In this document: positions 1-9,656 of the stretch, in pieces
How positions within the stretch are numbered: the first letter of the stretch is position 1
Layout: every line of letters starts with the position of its first letter
DNA from: Pseudofabraea citricarpa
Lineage: Eukaryota > Ascomycota > Leotiomycetes > Helotiales > Dermateaceae
Length of the DNA: 64,000 bases
Assembly (NCBI GenBank): GCA_029641185.1
Contig: JAPWGK010000002.1
Span: forward strand, 1,364,001 to 1,428,000
Direction of reading: 5' to 3'
Translations under genes and position numbers: made by a program
Notes under the pieces: model-generated
What the model saw: only the letters and a program-made list of their open reading frames with translations
Database searches by the model: none
What the model was told of the DNA's origin: nothing

Positions 1-194
1 AGATCAACTGGCACAATGAGAGCTTGCGCCGGCATGGGAAATTAGAGCCACCAGAAGATCAAGGGACGGTGGAGCAATTGGCAGGTCTGGCACGGGATAA
101 CCTGAACCGTGTCAAGGTAGCAAGCAAGACGGAGACGGAAGAGGAATTGAGGATTAAGGAGCGAGCAGGCAGGGGAAAGGGAAGCCGTGAATAA
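1..194 (+). CDS. C-terminal fragment of an unidentified protein (cut by window edge)
   Basis: Reading from base 3, a frame stays open for 63 codons and ends at a TAA at 192-194. The peptide is hydrophilic and charged (it includes NWHNESLRRHGKLEPPED and ends KGSRE), with an even, protein-like composition rather than low complexity. It has no start because the gene begins to the left of the window. I do not recognise the family. The alternative is a chance open frame. The frame is short, so confidence is moderate at best. Confidence 0.45.
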   Translation, partial: INWHNESLRRHGKLEPPEDQGTVEQLAGLARDNLNRVKVASKTETEEELRIKERAGRGKGSRE

Positions 195-623
195 CTTGGT
201 GCTCCAGACATGGAGTTTGGACTTTTGTGTATACTGCATGATATCATGGGTGGCGGGGGCGTTTGGGCTAAGTAAGTTGTCAAAAGCAAAGGTGACTTTG
301 ATGCTCGGGTCAAAAAAGTTCACTAAAATATATAATTATTGGGAAGCTGCATTTAATGCTATCTTCCAATATAGCTACACGCCGTTATTCAAATGGCGGT
401 TCTGGTATAACCCAGTCCAGTCGAAGCCGATTCACTCAAAGCTTCACACGAACAATTGCTTGCGAGCAGTGTCCCAAAAATGAACGCCTGAACATAAAAG
501 GAATGCCGTCTCTGAACCGCTGCTTAACTCCAACTGTGACAAATCTCTTTAGCCAATATCTGATTCCGGATCCCCAGAAACCTGTCTATGTGCAGACCTC
601 ATTGGTCTGAATCGTTTTATCCC
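195..623. other. Intergenic, convergent gene ends
   Basis: This is the gap between the end of the left-edge gene and the 3' end of the mitochondrial carrier on the other strand. It should hold the 3' UTRs of both. I see no RNA gene or repeat. The short open frames in it look like noise. Confidence 0.5.
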
Positions 624-1857
624 TTACCATGCTCCTGACTCTTGCTTTCTGATTGCTTCAGACTTTGAATGATTGAGAGTTTTCATCATAAACTCGTATG
701 TGAGCATGGTAGTGGTCGCTGCTGGTACAGCTCTCATCATATTAACCCCCATACCAGTGTAAAACGCTCGCCAACCCTCTTCTTTGAGGATGGTTTGGAA
801 AGTAGTCACAATACCTCTATATCGTGGCAGTGATGCTTTCGCCTGTGCAACCACAGCTGCTGTTCGGCCAGAACCTGAACCTTCCAGTCCACCTCTGAAT
901 GCTGCATACTCGGCTGATGCCGAAGGGAGCGATCTTTGTTGTGTTTGGAGTCTTGTTCTGATCACTTCGTGGGGATATGTCGCAGAGCTTGCAATAATCT
1001 TGCTCAACACGCTCGCTGACAAGGTACCGAACCAGTGAAAAGTCGTGTCACCATCTGCGGTTGCTCCCATACCTTGGCCTGTGAACTCCCTCTTTAAATA
1101 TTCGTATGCTGGAAACTGTACAGCGACGTGGGTCAACCCGAGTAGCGCTGGAGTAAGGCCCGAATAAAATGACAGGACTCCTTCATTCATGTACATCTTC
1201 CGTGCTGCATCAAAGGTCGACCGGTAGTGCCATGGTGGTCGAGCATCATTGTTGGTCGCTTTCCGACTGACTTGTGACATTAATCGAGTCTTTATCACCC
1301 ATATGGGGTTCGTGACCATAGTTGACGAGCCGCCAGCAACGATCGAAGAATAAAAGTTGACCAGGTTAGGGTTGGCTTCACAACATGTCAGTGGAGATCC
1401 TCTTCGCTATATACGCTAGCTTAAGCATACCTTCATATTGTGAAAAGAGCCCCTTCGCTTTCCCATAGACCGTAAACCAAACCGCCCACGTAGGAAGGTA
1501 TCCGAGAATAATCGGCCCCAACCCTCTGTACATACCCTTTAAGCCTTCCTCACGTAGGATAACCCGGGCCGTACCTAGCATGCCCGAATATACCACATGT
1601 TGTCCCGGGCCCGCCGTTGCTCTAAACCCTCCTTGTGCTTGTAGTTTTGTCTTGATCACATCCAGCGGGCATGTGATAATCCCAGAAGTGAAGCCTCCCG
1701 CAGCACCTGCCAGTGCATTGAACGTCGAATCCGATCTCCCCACGCAGAATCTCTCCAAGGCCGTAAGTGGAATGTCGTCTCTCGCGAAAGCCGAGGAGCC
1801 TGGTGAGAATTGTTGGGTGGGTGAGGATGACGATGGCGTGCTGCGTTCGTGCGACAT
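624..1857 (-). CDS. YIA6: Mitochondrial carrier, NAD+/nucleotide transporter type (Yia6/Ndt1-like)
   Basis: Inner-membrane solute carrier of the SLC25 family, probably importing NAD+ or a related nucleotide into mitochondria. Exons are 1431-1857 and 624-1375; the 55-bp intron has GTATGC and a CAG-type acceptor region (TGAAG). The protein is 392 aa. All three family repeats carry the PX[DE]XX[KR] signature or its known variant: PLDVIKTKL, PIWVIKTRL, PHEVIRTRL. The Trp in the second signature is typical of the NAD+/FAD/pyrimidine-nucleotide branch (Yia6, Flx1, Rim2), which is why I favour a nucleotide substrate; the exact one is inferred. An upstream in-frame ATG at 2010 would add 51 residues with an Arg-rich start. 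I chose 1857 because MSHERSTPSSS resembles the usual cytosolic Ser-rich leader, but the longer form is possible. The gene is divergent from QCR7. Confidence 0.9.
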
Positions 1858-2763
1858 TGTGAAAACTGGCGCGAGGATACTGCTCTGCTCTGCTATCTCT
1901 GCCAGCGCAGAGGCTCCTGGACCGGCTCTGTGAGCAAGTGGAAGCTTTCTTGTTGGTCGCCTTTTCCCAATTTCGTGTCCCGGTGTGCGGGGAATTTTCC
2001 CACGCAGCACGCCAGTGACACAGCTGGCTAACGGTTGTCGCAGGCCATTGATTGCCCAGAGATCACAGGTTTGTAGCTCGCGGCGGGATGTTGGGGCAAA
2101 TTGCGAGAAGAGATGGTGATAGTGAGGTCGAATAGAGGGAGGGACGTTTGGCTTGGTCAGAAAGTGGATAACGGAGGAGGTTCGGAGTCGAATCTGATGA
2201 TTTCGCTTGTTCAGGATGAGCTATCCAAACACAGCATGAGTTCACGCGGGCCGGGGGGGCGGTGGGAGGTGAAAGGTGGTGGCTGATGGTATTGGAGGTA
2301 CAGTCGGTATGGGGTGTATGGGTGTACGGGGAGCAATAAGCAAAAAGGACGTGAGGCCTATGACGGTGCAGTGGAAGCCTGAAGACGACGGTCCGGTCCT
2401 GAGGAGTCTGCGAGTCTGGGAACTGAAGCTGTCACCTGCAGTGGAAAAGCTTGGAACGAGCAGGGTGGGGGAGGAGTGATGTAGCAGCCATGCTCTGTGG
2501 TTGGTGGTTGGCCCATGACACCACACCTCAGCATTCTGCATCTTGGATTCCGACTGGGGGGGAACAAACGCTCAACATCCCCACGTGATGTAAGATGTAA
2601 GTAAGATGTAAGATGTGCCTCCGTCTGCCATCTGGCGCATCACCTGATGTCGATTAGGTAATGCATCTTCGGATTTTGCAGGAACCTCCAATTCGACCCT
2701 CAACCACGACGAATTCCCGAGCTGCCAAATACCTGCCGTGCTATTCGATCCCACGACGACACC
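1858..2763. promoter_or_regulatory. Divergent promoter region, carrier gene / QCR7
   Basis: About 0.9 kb separates the two divergent mitochondrial genes (carrier on minus, QCR7 on plus), so it should contain both promoters. A short direct repeat of AAGATGTAAG lies around 2588-2615. Open frames on both strands here overlap each other and have no recognisable content. Confidence 0.5.
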
Positions 2764-3349
2764 ATGTCTGCTCCCTCTCTTGCCAACTACATCGCCAAGC
2801 GATCATGGCTCAAAAAGATGGTCATGCCACTTGCCAATTGGTACGCCAATGCCGCTGGATACAGAAAGCTCGGTCTGAGGTATACAATCCCTCCATTGAT
2901 AGGACTGGCCCGAGAACTGGATGTTGTTCAGAGCTGAAAGGGACCTGGATGAACATGTGCTGATGTGCTGGTCCTCGTAGAGCCGATGATTTGATCCCCG
3001 AAGAGTCCGAGACTGTCCTCCTTGCTCTCAAGCGTCTTCCGCAGAAGGAGGCATACGATCGTGTTTACCGTCTCCGCAGAGCTTTCCAGGTATGAGTTGG
3101 AGGATGTTGTATGAGAAGGATGTGCAGCGCAGGGCTGACCTTGACTAGTGCTCACTCTCGCATCAACTTCTTCCTAAAGAGCAGCATACCAAGCCAGAAG
3201 AGGTAGGAACATACTCAATTGAATCCGAAAGTGACCCAGGACCTGACGTGTGCATCTAGGATTTCCCATACCTGTCCCCCATAATTGCTGAAATCGAGGC
3301 CGAGGCCAAGGAGCGCGCAGATTTGGAGGCATTGAGCATCAAGAAATAG
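2764..3349 (+). CDS. QCR7: Ubiquinol-cytochrome c reductase subunit 7 (complex III, 14 kDa)
   Basis: Small matrix-side subunit of the respiratory cytochrome bc1 complex, needed for complex assembly and close to the quinone-binding part of cytochrome b. Four exons: 2764-2879, 2981-3089, 3149-3202 and 3260-3349, giving 122 aa, the usual length for fungal Qcr7. The translation has the family's features: an N-terminal amphipathic start (MSAPSLANYIAKRSWLKK), then GLRADDLIPEE, the ETVLLALKRLP and RVYRLRRAFQ helices, and a charged end rich in Glu/Lys. No mitochondrial presequence is expected. All junctions are GT-AG and keep frame. No single exon exceeds about 40 codons, so open-frame searches miss this gene entirely. 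Confidence 0.96.
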
Positions 3350-4288
3350 AGGACGTTCAAGGGGGATGTGTATATTTGAAGGGTGGAGAGGAAGAGACTG
3401 AAGAAGATGCTGACCTGTACTGTATAACGTTTGGTGGTCGAATCGAGAATCGAGAGTCGAGAAGTCATATGGTGTTTATGTTTATGGAAGTGACAGTTCT
3501 GTCGACCGGACGATTCGTCCAGCCTAGTATGGTTGTTTGTAACGGAACCAATGCTACTGGGGAATACACAAGCAATACCACCAGCCAGAGATCATATCAG
3601 CCTTTGTAACGACACAGATGCCGACAGCACTAATCAGATTAAGTTGCGACAACTTGAGAATCTTTAAATTTCCTGTGGCAACGTGTATATATCTAAATAC
3701 CAAGGAAGATCATAGCTTGAAGACCAAACAGCTACCCAGTTGGCTACATACACCATCCTCGACTATTGGATTTCTTCGTGAGCTACACTTTGGGGTGTTC
3801 AACCTTGTATCTGGATTTCATTCTACATCTAATGTCTCTTGGCAGATCTCCACCAAAAACATTCCAGCCAATAAGAAGCTCTCCATATCCAAGCTCTCAC
3901 GGACAGAAATGCAAGGACATTTTTATTAAAAAGAGGTTGTTGTTTCTCTGCTCTTGCTCAAATATATTGGGCTAGTACTGCGTAGAATATACTCTATTTA
4001 TTACCTTGTTTTCAATGAGTATAACATTTGATATGCCAAAGTTTCCTTGAACGTGTCTGAACAACTTATGTTAACTTACTCCTTGAGCCACTCACTATAT
4101 TGAGTGCTTATATTATATCGAGCAAGAGATAAATCTCACATTCATACTAGTACACCTACAGGTGTTAGTAGTTACACAGGTAGGATATACGAGGAGCCAT
4201 TGTCCAGAGAAGCCCTCACAAGCTACCAACACAGCCAGGCAGACTTAGCAGAGAAACAAATATGTTACCATTCACCCCTTACTCCTCA
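3350..4288. other. Intergenic between QCR7 and the repeat array
   Basis: No gene recognised. The region is moderately AT-rich. The QCR7 3' UTR should occupy its first part. From about 4130 onward the sequence (for example ACCTACAGGTG at 4154-4164) begins to resemble the flanks of the array that follows. Confidence 0.4.
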
Positions 4289-4856
4289 GTCCGTCATGCA
4301 ACGAAATTTCTCCTGTATCCAGCTCTATCACTTATCTTGTGTTTATTGCCCTTCCTCTTATCTATATGATGGGTGGATAAGGGTCCGTCATGCAACGAAA
4401 TATCTTTTACATTCAGCTCTATTACTTGCCTGATGGTTAATAACCTTTCTCTTATCTGATGAGAGACAGGTGATAAGGGTCCGTCACGCAACGGAACTCA
4501 AGTTTTATAAGTTACCAATATAGGAATGTTTACATAGTCACTTGTCACACCATTCACTTATCACATATCAGTTCGTCATGCAACGAAATCTTAGTTCTAC
4601 CCAGATCTTCTTCTATCTGTCCCATAAGATAAAGACTTGTCTTTATCTTTCCCTCTCTTATCTTCTGATAAGAGTCCGTCATGCAACGAGACTCAAGCTA
4701 CTAACATAGGAAGGTCTATAGAGTTACTTATCACTATTCACTTATTACATGCCAGTTCGTCATGCAACGAAATCTTTCCTATGATAAAGATCTCTTTCTC
4801 TCTCTTATCTGTTGATAAGAGTCCGTTATGCAACGAAATCTTTCCCAGCATAAAGG

Positions 4857-4900
<44 letters not shown>

Positions 4901-6241
4901 CTGTTGATGAGAGTCCGTCATGCAACGAAATCTTTCCCAGCATAAAGGTATGTCTCTCTCTCTCTCTTATCTGTTGATAAGAGTCCGTCATGCAACGGCA
5001 TTATCATCAATCAGATGTTGGATAGTATCTGGGCAAATATTATCAAAATTCACATGATCTAGATATCCGTCACGCAACGAAACCAGCTTCAACTTCGAGC
5101 AGTTTTGTTCTCTCTTGAATAATCTGGTGATATAACCCTAACCCTTAAAGGTCCGTTGTGCAACGAAACCAGCTCTAGCCATGACCTCTCTTGAAGAAAT
5201 TTCATAACTTACCCCTTAAAAGTCCGTTGTGCAACGAAACAGGTCTTGCTTTTGGGTAGCTCAACTAATCAATCCCTTCAAAGGCTCTCAAGAATTCACC
5301 CCCTTAAAAGTCCGTCACGCAACGAAACTGTTCTTATGCGGATCTTCTCTGTATATTAGTCAGATAACTAGTAGGTGGTAGTGTCTCCTGTGATTCACTT
5401 CTTGAAAGTCCGTCATGCAACGAGATGGAATATTATACTAAGTAGCTAAATTTGGATCTCTTCTTAAAGGACTAACTATATCCTCCTCTCTTATAAGTTA
5501 CCCCTTAAATGTCCGTTATGCAACGAAATATAACTTTATCTCTGAACTTATCTCTGCCCTCTACTATTTACCAGATCTCTCAATTCACTCCTGAAAAGTC
5601 CGTCACGCAACGAATTATATAACAAGTGCCTGAACTGCTTAGCTATAGCTTAAACCCCTCTTGTAAGCTGGTTCTCCAAGGTCCGTCATGCAACGAAATA
5701 TAGCTCTAGCCTCTTCCCTTATGGTTTAGCCCTTAAAAGTCCGTCACGCAACGAATTATATAATAAATGACTGAACTTACAAGAGAGGTTTGGAGTACAA
5801 CCCCTTAAAAGTCCGTCACGCAACGAATTATATAATAAATGACAGAACTACTCAGCTGCAGTCTGAAGCTCCCCTATGATTCACCCCTGAAGCTCCGTCA
5901 CGCAACGAATTATATAATAATTGACTGAACTTACAAGAGAGGTTTGGAGTACAACCCCTTAAAAGTCCGTCATGCAACGAATCATAGTAACTAGCTATAC
6001 TGACCAGCTATACTCTAAACCCCTCCTATGATTTACCCCTTAAAAGTCCGTCACGCAACGAATTATACAATAAGTGACTGAACTACAAAGCGATACTCCA
6101 GCCCTCTCTTGCAATCCACAAGAGAAGTTTGGAGTATAACCCCTGAAAGGTCCGTCACGCAACGAATCATAATAGCTAGCTAAGCTGAACTCCAAACTCC
6201 TCCTATGATTCACCCCTTAAAAGTCCGTCACGCAACGAAAC
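4289..6241 (+). repeat. Interspersed tandem array of 24 conserved ~18-bp cores, undescribed type
   Basis: Twenty-four copies of a core close to GTCCGTYRYGCAACGAA lie in one orientation. Starts: 4289, 4383, 4479, 4571, 4674, 4755, 4821, 4913, 4983, 5065, 5151, 5222, 5310, 5408, 5511, 5598, 5681, 5739, 5811, 5893, 5965, 6046, 6150, 6223. All 24 match CGTYRYGCAACG exactly. Spacing is 58-104 bp, mean about 84, not in multiples of three. Inter-core DNA falls in two families. On the left (to about 5000) cores 2, 3, 5, 7 and 9 follow a CTTATC...GATAAG inverted repeat by one or two bases, and core 8 has GATGAG. On the right most cores are preceded by CCCCTTAAAA and several are followed by an AATTATATAATAA block. 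No gene is visible inside. It differs from a simple satellite because the core is far better kept than the rest. Its function is unknown. It is not a CRISPR array (eukaryotic context, related spacers). Confidence 0.93.
4859..4966 (+). repeat. Two (TC)n microsatellites inside the array
   Basis: A TC run at about 4859-4897 and a shorter one at about 4952-4967 sit at the same place within consecutive array units, between GGTATG and the CTTATC arm. The units around them are near copies, so the length difference shows expansion or contraction of the dinucleotide after unit duplication. Confidence 0.9.
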
Positions 6242-7314
6242 ATGCAGATCTACATATTGATTCTCTCAGTAAAGAAAGCCTTCACTTCCTACAGGTGTCC
6301 ACAGACACCAACTGCAATGCAGCGGAATGGCTTTACAAGTAAGTACAATGACCTACTCAGTTATCTATGGGAATAATTCTGACAAGTCTGTAACACAACA
6401 AACTCGTTATTTATCCATCTGGCCCCACAGGTTTTTGTCTATCAAGTCACTTATAAGAGAAGACTCGACCCTCTTAGAGCACAGCAATCAAATAAGCATA
6501 GCAAGTATAGCAAGCAAGAAAAGTGTGTCAAGTGTAAGCGTAAGTGTAAGTGTAAAAAAATATGTATGTATACGCCTCCCCTTCCCCTTCCCCTTCCTCA
6601 GTCAATCAAACTACGATCCTGTCATCATCCATCCTATATTAGATTTATAGCCCTCCTCACTGCTGCTCGCTCCTTCCTCCTGGCTTGCTCTTCTTCGCCC
6701 TCGATTGACTGATCCACATCCACATAAATACATATACACACTCTCCTTCCCTCCCGCCATCTCTCCTCTTTCCCATCAGAAAGCCCCAACTAAGAACCAA
6801 CACACAACACACATGACATATCGTATAATATCCATACCTACAGACCTGACCGGAAAAGAACGCAGCAGACTAAACAAAAAAGAAAACAAATTGAAGCCAA
6901 CAGAAAACCAACGACAGGAGGAGCAAGGGATGAGAGAGTTACACAAGTTCGCATTCTATTACAAAGGGACAATGTAAGATTTCCACCATTCCCTAATTCT
7001 TTGTCCATGAAGAGAGTTTTTTTTCCCGCGCAAGTTTTCATAGTTGAAGTGTTTGCGTGCTTCAATTCAGGGTGTCCCCTTTGTTTTCCCTCATGATGAA
7101 ACCAACCCAAGACACACACACTTTCATAAAAAAACAAAGAGAACTCCTGGCAATCCACCCAGAGGAAAATTCAGAAAGAAAAACAACAATGATTGAAGAG
7201 GATGTATGACTTCTTTCATCGATATTGCTTCCTGAGTCCCCAAAAACGTCTGTTGCACTAAACTCCGTATATGCGTGAAAACATGGTTGATGGCCTGGTT
7301 GGTTATGGTTGCAT
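6242..7314. other. Intergenic between the array and the GT62 gene 3' end
   Basis: Just after the last core there is a perfect inverted repeat GGTGTC-CACA-GACACC at 6294-6309, then CAATGCAGCGGAAT at about 6316-6329, which looks like a decayed core. An AAGTGT/AAGCGT run is at about 6527-6555 and a CCTTCC run at about 6578-6597. The stretch next to 7315 should be the GT62 gene's 3' UTR. No gene recognised. Confidence 0.5.
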
Positions 7315-8760
7315 CTATGCATTACCAGGCTTCTCATCGGTATCTATGTGCCATACCACGTAGTTGGGTAGGCCAATGACTTCGTATCCGGCTCGTTTGG
7401 CCATCTTTGCGAATCCCTCGGTTTCTGCTTGGTTTTCGAAAGCGTAGGCAGGGAAATTAATTCCTATCAATTTATTAGCGTTGGAATTTGCAACCTCCTT
7501 GAACAAATCTTACCTGATCTGTGGACATCGGCCTTGACAACAATATTTACTCCGCCAATACCATCGAGCTTGACTTCCTCGTCTTTGTTTAGACGCCAAT
7601 CACCCATCTTTGCCATATATGTACGGCCGGTCTGGAATTCCTTGTAGCCTAGTTAAACTGTTAGTTTCCGAAATAGCATTATGGATCATGATGTACTAAC
7701 CTTCAACAATGACGGTGTCCTTATCGAGAGAAGATGCCAGGCGGAGAGCCTTGTCCGATTCAATCCATGAGTTGTAGTCGAATCTACCCTCAATATCTCT
7801 TCCATCCTTGTAGCGATGGAACCAAACGTCTACGAAAGTCAGCAAAGGGAAACATAATGAAGATTTGGATTCGCATACTTGGAACAATGATGTCCTTATC
7901 GTGGGCGATAAAGTCCTCGAGGATTTTCCGGGGGCTGTCGACGATATCTGAGTCACGCCAGTACACCCAAGAGTGTTCTGGTTTCAACGCAGCTGTGAGG
8001 AGATAATTGCGTGCTCGGGCCATGAGCTTCCGTCTGGGAGCTTGGGCTGCGAAACCATGTCGTTCTTCAACACTCTGCCCAGTAACAACACCGAAATCCT
8101 TCTCAATAATCAGAGCACTGTTAAAGGGGACGGAGTCTTGCTGCCTTTGTATTCTATCAAGCTCGGCCGCAAGGACGGCGAGGGTATCATCTGTTGAGTC
8201 GCCAACCAAAAAGCCAAGGTCAATGAGGTGATGAGGATATGTCAATTCGGATAGGAGGTCGAAATATTTGGGAAGATATGGAGCAGCGTCTCGCAGGGGA
8301 GTCAAAATCAGGATGCGTTCCTCGTTCGCAACCGCTTTCGTGGTTGATCGAATGGGGTTGAGATCCACCCTTTTAATGGTAGATGAGTTCACGACCAGAG
8401 GCTCGTGATGGTTGAAGATGACAGGCGTCTGTAGGTGCGCTGTCCAGTCGGCCTGCTCATTCAAAGTCATCTGCATCGGCGGTTTCGAAGGCCCCCAGCA
8501 ATAAAACCTGTCGCCATCGTGTCAATCATCAGTTGCTTCAGACCATGTTGAGGGTGCGAGTATGGATAGGAGATTGCTGCTGCTGACCTTTGCATCTCCC
8601 CTGCGGATGTGCTGATTCCTCTCCATAACAATAATACAATCCCAGCGAGGGCTACACACAACAAGAATCGCGTTCTAGTCACGAACACCCATATCGCTCT
8701 CGTGGGCGGCAGATTGGCCTTTGCAGACTTCCACGTAACGCCGCCTTTAGGGAGAAGCAT
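7315..8760 (-). CDS. ANP1: GT62 alpha-1,6-mannosyltransferase, Golgi mannan polymerase subunit (Anp1/Van1/Mnn9 family)
   Basis: Type II Golgi membrane protein that extends the mannan backbone on N-glycans as part of a mannan polymerase complex. Five exons on minus: 8588-8760, 7879-8507, 7701-7829, 7514-7648, 7315-7463, giving 404 aa. The N-terminus (MLLPKGGVTWKSAK) is followed by a single membrane anchor (about residues 30-47, FLLCVALAGIVLLLW). The catalytic part starts after FYCWGPSKPP, with ILTPLRDAAPYLPKYFD, the GDSTDD segment, and the acidic motif YWRDSD, a DXD-type metal/nucleotide site. I start at 8760 because the residues just upstream do not look like a leader and the MLLPKGG start is what I remember for Anp1-type proteins. 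Which of the three paralogues it is (Anp1 preferred) is a judgement from memory. Confidence 0.94.
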
Positions 8761-9656
8761 GGCGAATCCCCCGTGGCCACAGCACCACCGTCGCAAAGCA
8801 AGGTATCAATTCGAGCGGAGGACGAGGACGCGCTGGCGGAGGAGGTCGAGAGATGGGACCTGCGAACGGTGAATCGCGAGTTCTGGACGCTAAGGTTGGG
8901 AGGGGGAGGTTGAATCTGTGAGGTTGGAGATGATGGGCGAGGAAGTTCGAGAAGCGTGCAATTAGAGCTCGCCAAGGCCAGAGCGGGTGAAATAGGTCTA
9001 GCGACTACGAGCAAGCAAGCAAGAGAAAAGTGTCCAGTCCCCACACAGTCTAGACGCTGATTCAACCGTTGTTGGTGATTACGCTCCGGGCTTCATCTTA
9101 TAGGGATTATGCAGAGGGCTGGGTTGTTGGTGGTTGTGAGATGAGTGCTTTGCTAGGCTACCTATACCTATACCTAGTAGGCCCCGTGATTGTTTTGGCA
9201 GAGCAGAAATACTTAGGTACTTGGGTACTTAGGTACTTTCGTACTTCCCTACTCGTACACGGTGTATCCTCGCTCTCCCACAAACCAGAAAGCGAGCAAC
9301 GGCGGGACCCCCAAAATAATCAAATCGGGGAAGGTGGCTACGCGGCTGACCATCTCCATCTCCATCTGTGCTATTTAGGGGTACTCGCACGTGACGCTGG
9401 GGCCTCCTGCCTGCCCGTGACATGACATATTACGCGTTGCTCTGGAACTTGGGGCTCACACCTTGCTATCTATCTACCTTATGATTCGCAGCACAGCATA
9501 GCATAGCATATCATTTGTGTCCAGGACTTGAGTTGGTATGTGGAATTTGAGTTAACTGCCCAAGCATCTTGAACTCAAGCTAATGCTTCCAGACACTCTT
9601 CGTCATCAATTCTGGCATCCTTCGCTAGGCAACAGCTTCCTCTCTTATTGAGAACC
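8761..9656. promoter_or_regulatory. Divergent promoter region, GT62 / MAG1
   Basis: About 0.9 kb between the two divergent genes. It contains a tract of ACTTAGGTACTTGGGT-like repeats at about 9211-9247, next to CCTATACCTATACCTAG at 9160-9177, and a short GCATA repeat at about 9495-9510. No convincing gene. Confidence 0.5.

Noticed and set aside
1858..2010. Longer N-terminus of the mitochondrial carrier
   Set aside because: Possible in frame, but the Arg/Pro-rich extension is unlike carrier leaders. The shorter Ser-rich start is preferred, without certainty.
4289..6241. CRISPR array
   Set aside because: Regular repeats with spacers look similar at first, but the surroundings are fungal nuclear genes, the spacers are related to one another and vary in length from about 40 to 85 bp, and no cas-like gene is present.
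4289..6241. Repeated-peptide precursor gene (as for RiPPs or pheromones)
   Set aside because: Frames such as 4637-4945 show repeated peptides, but the unit spacing is not a multiple of three, stops interrupt every frame, and no signal peptide or processing sites are seen.
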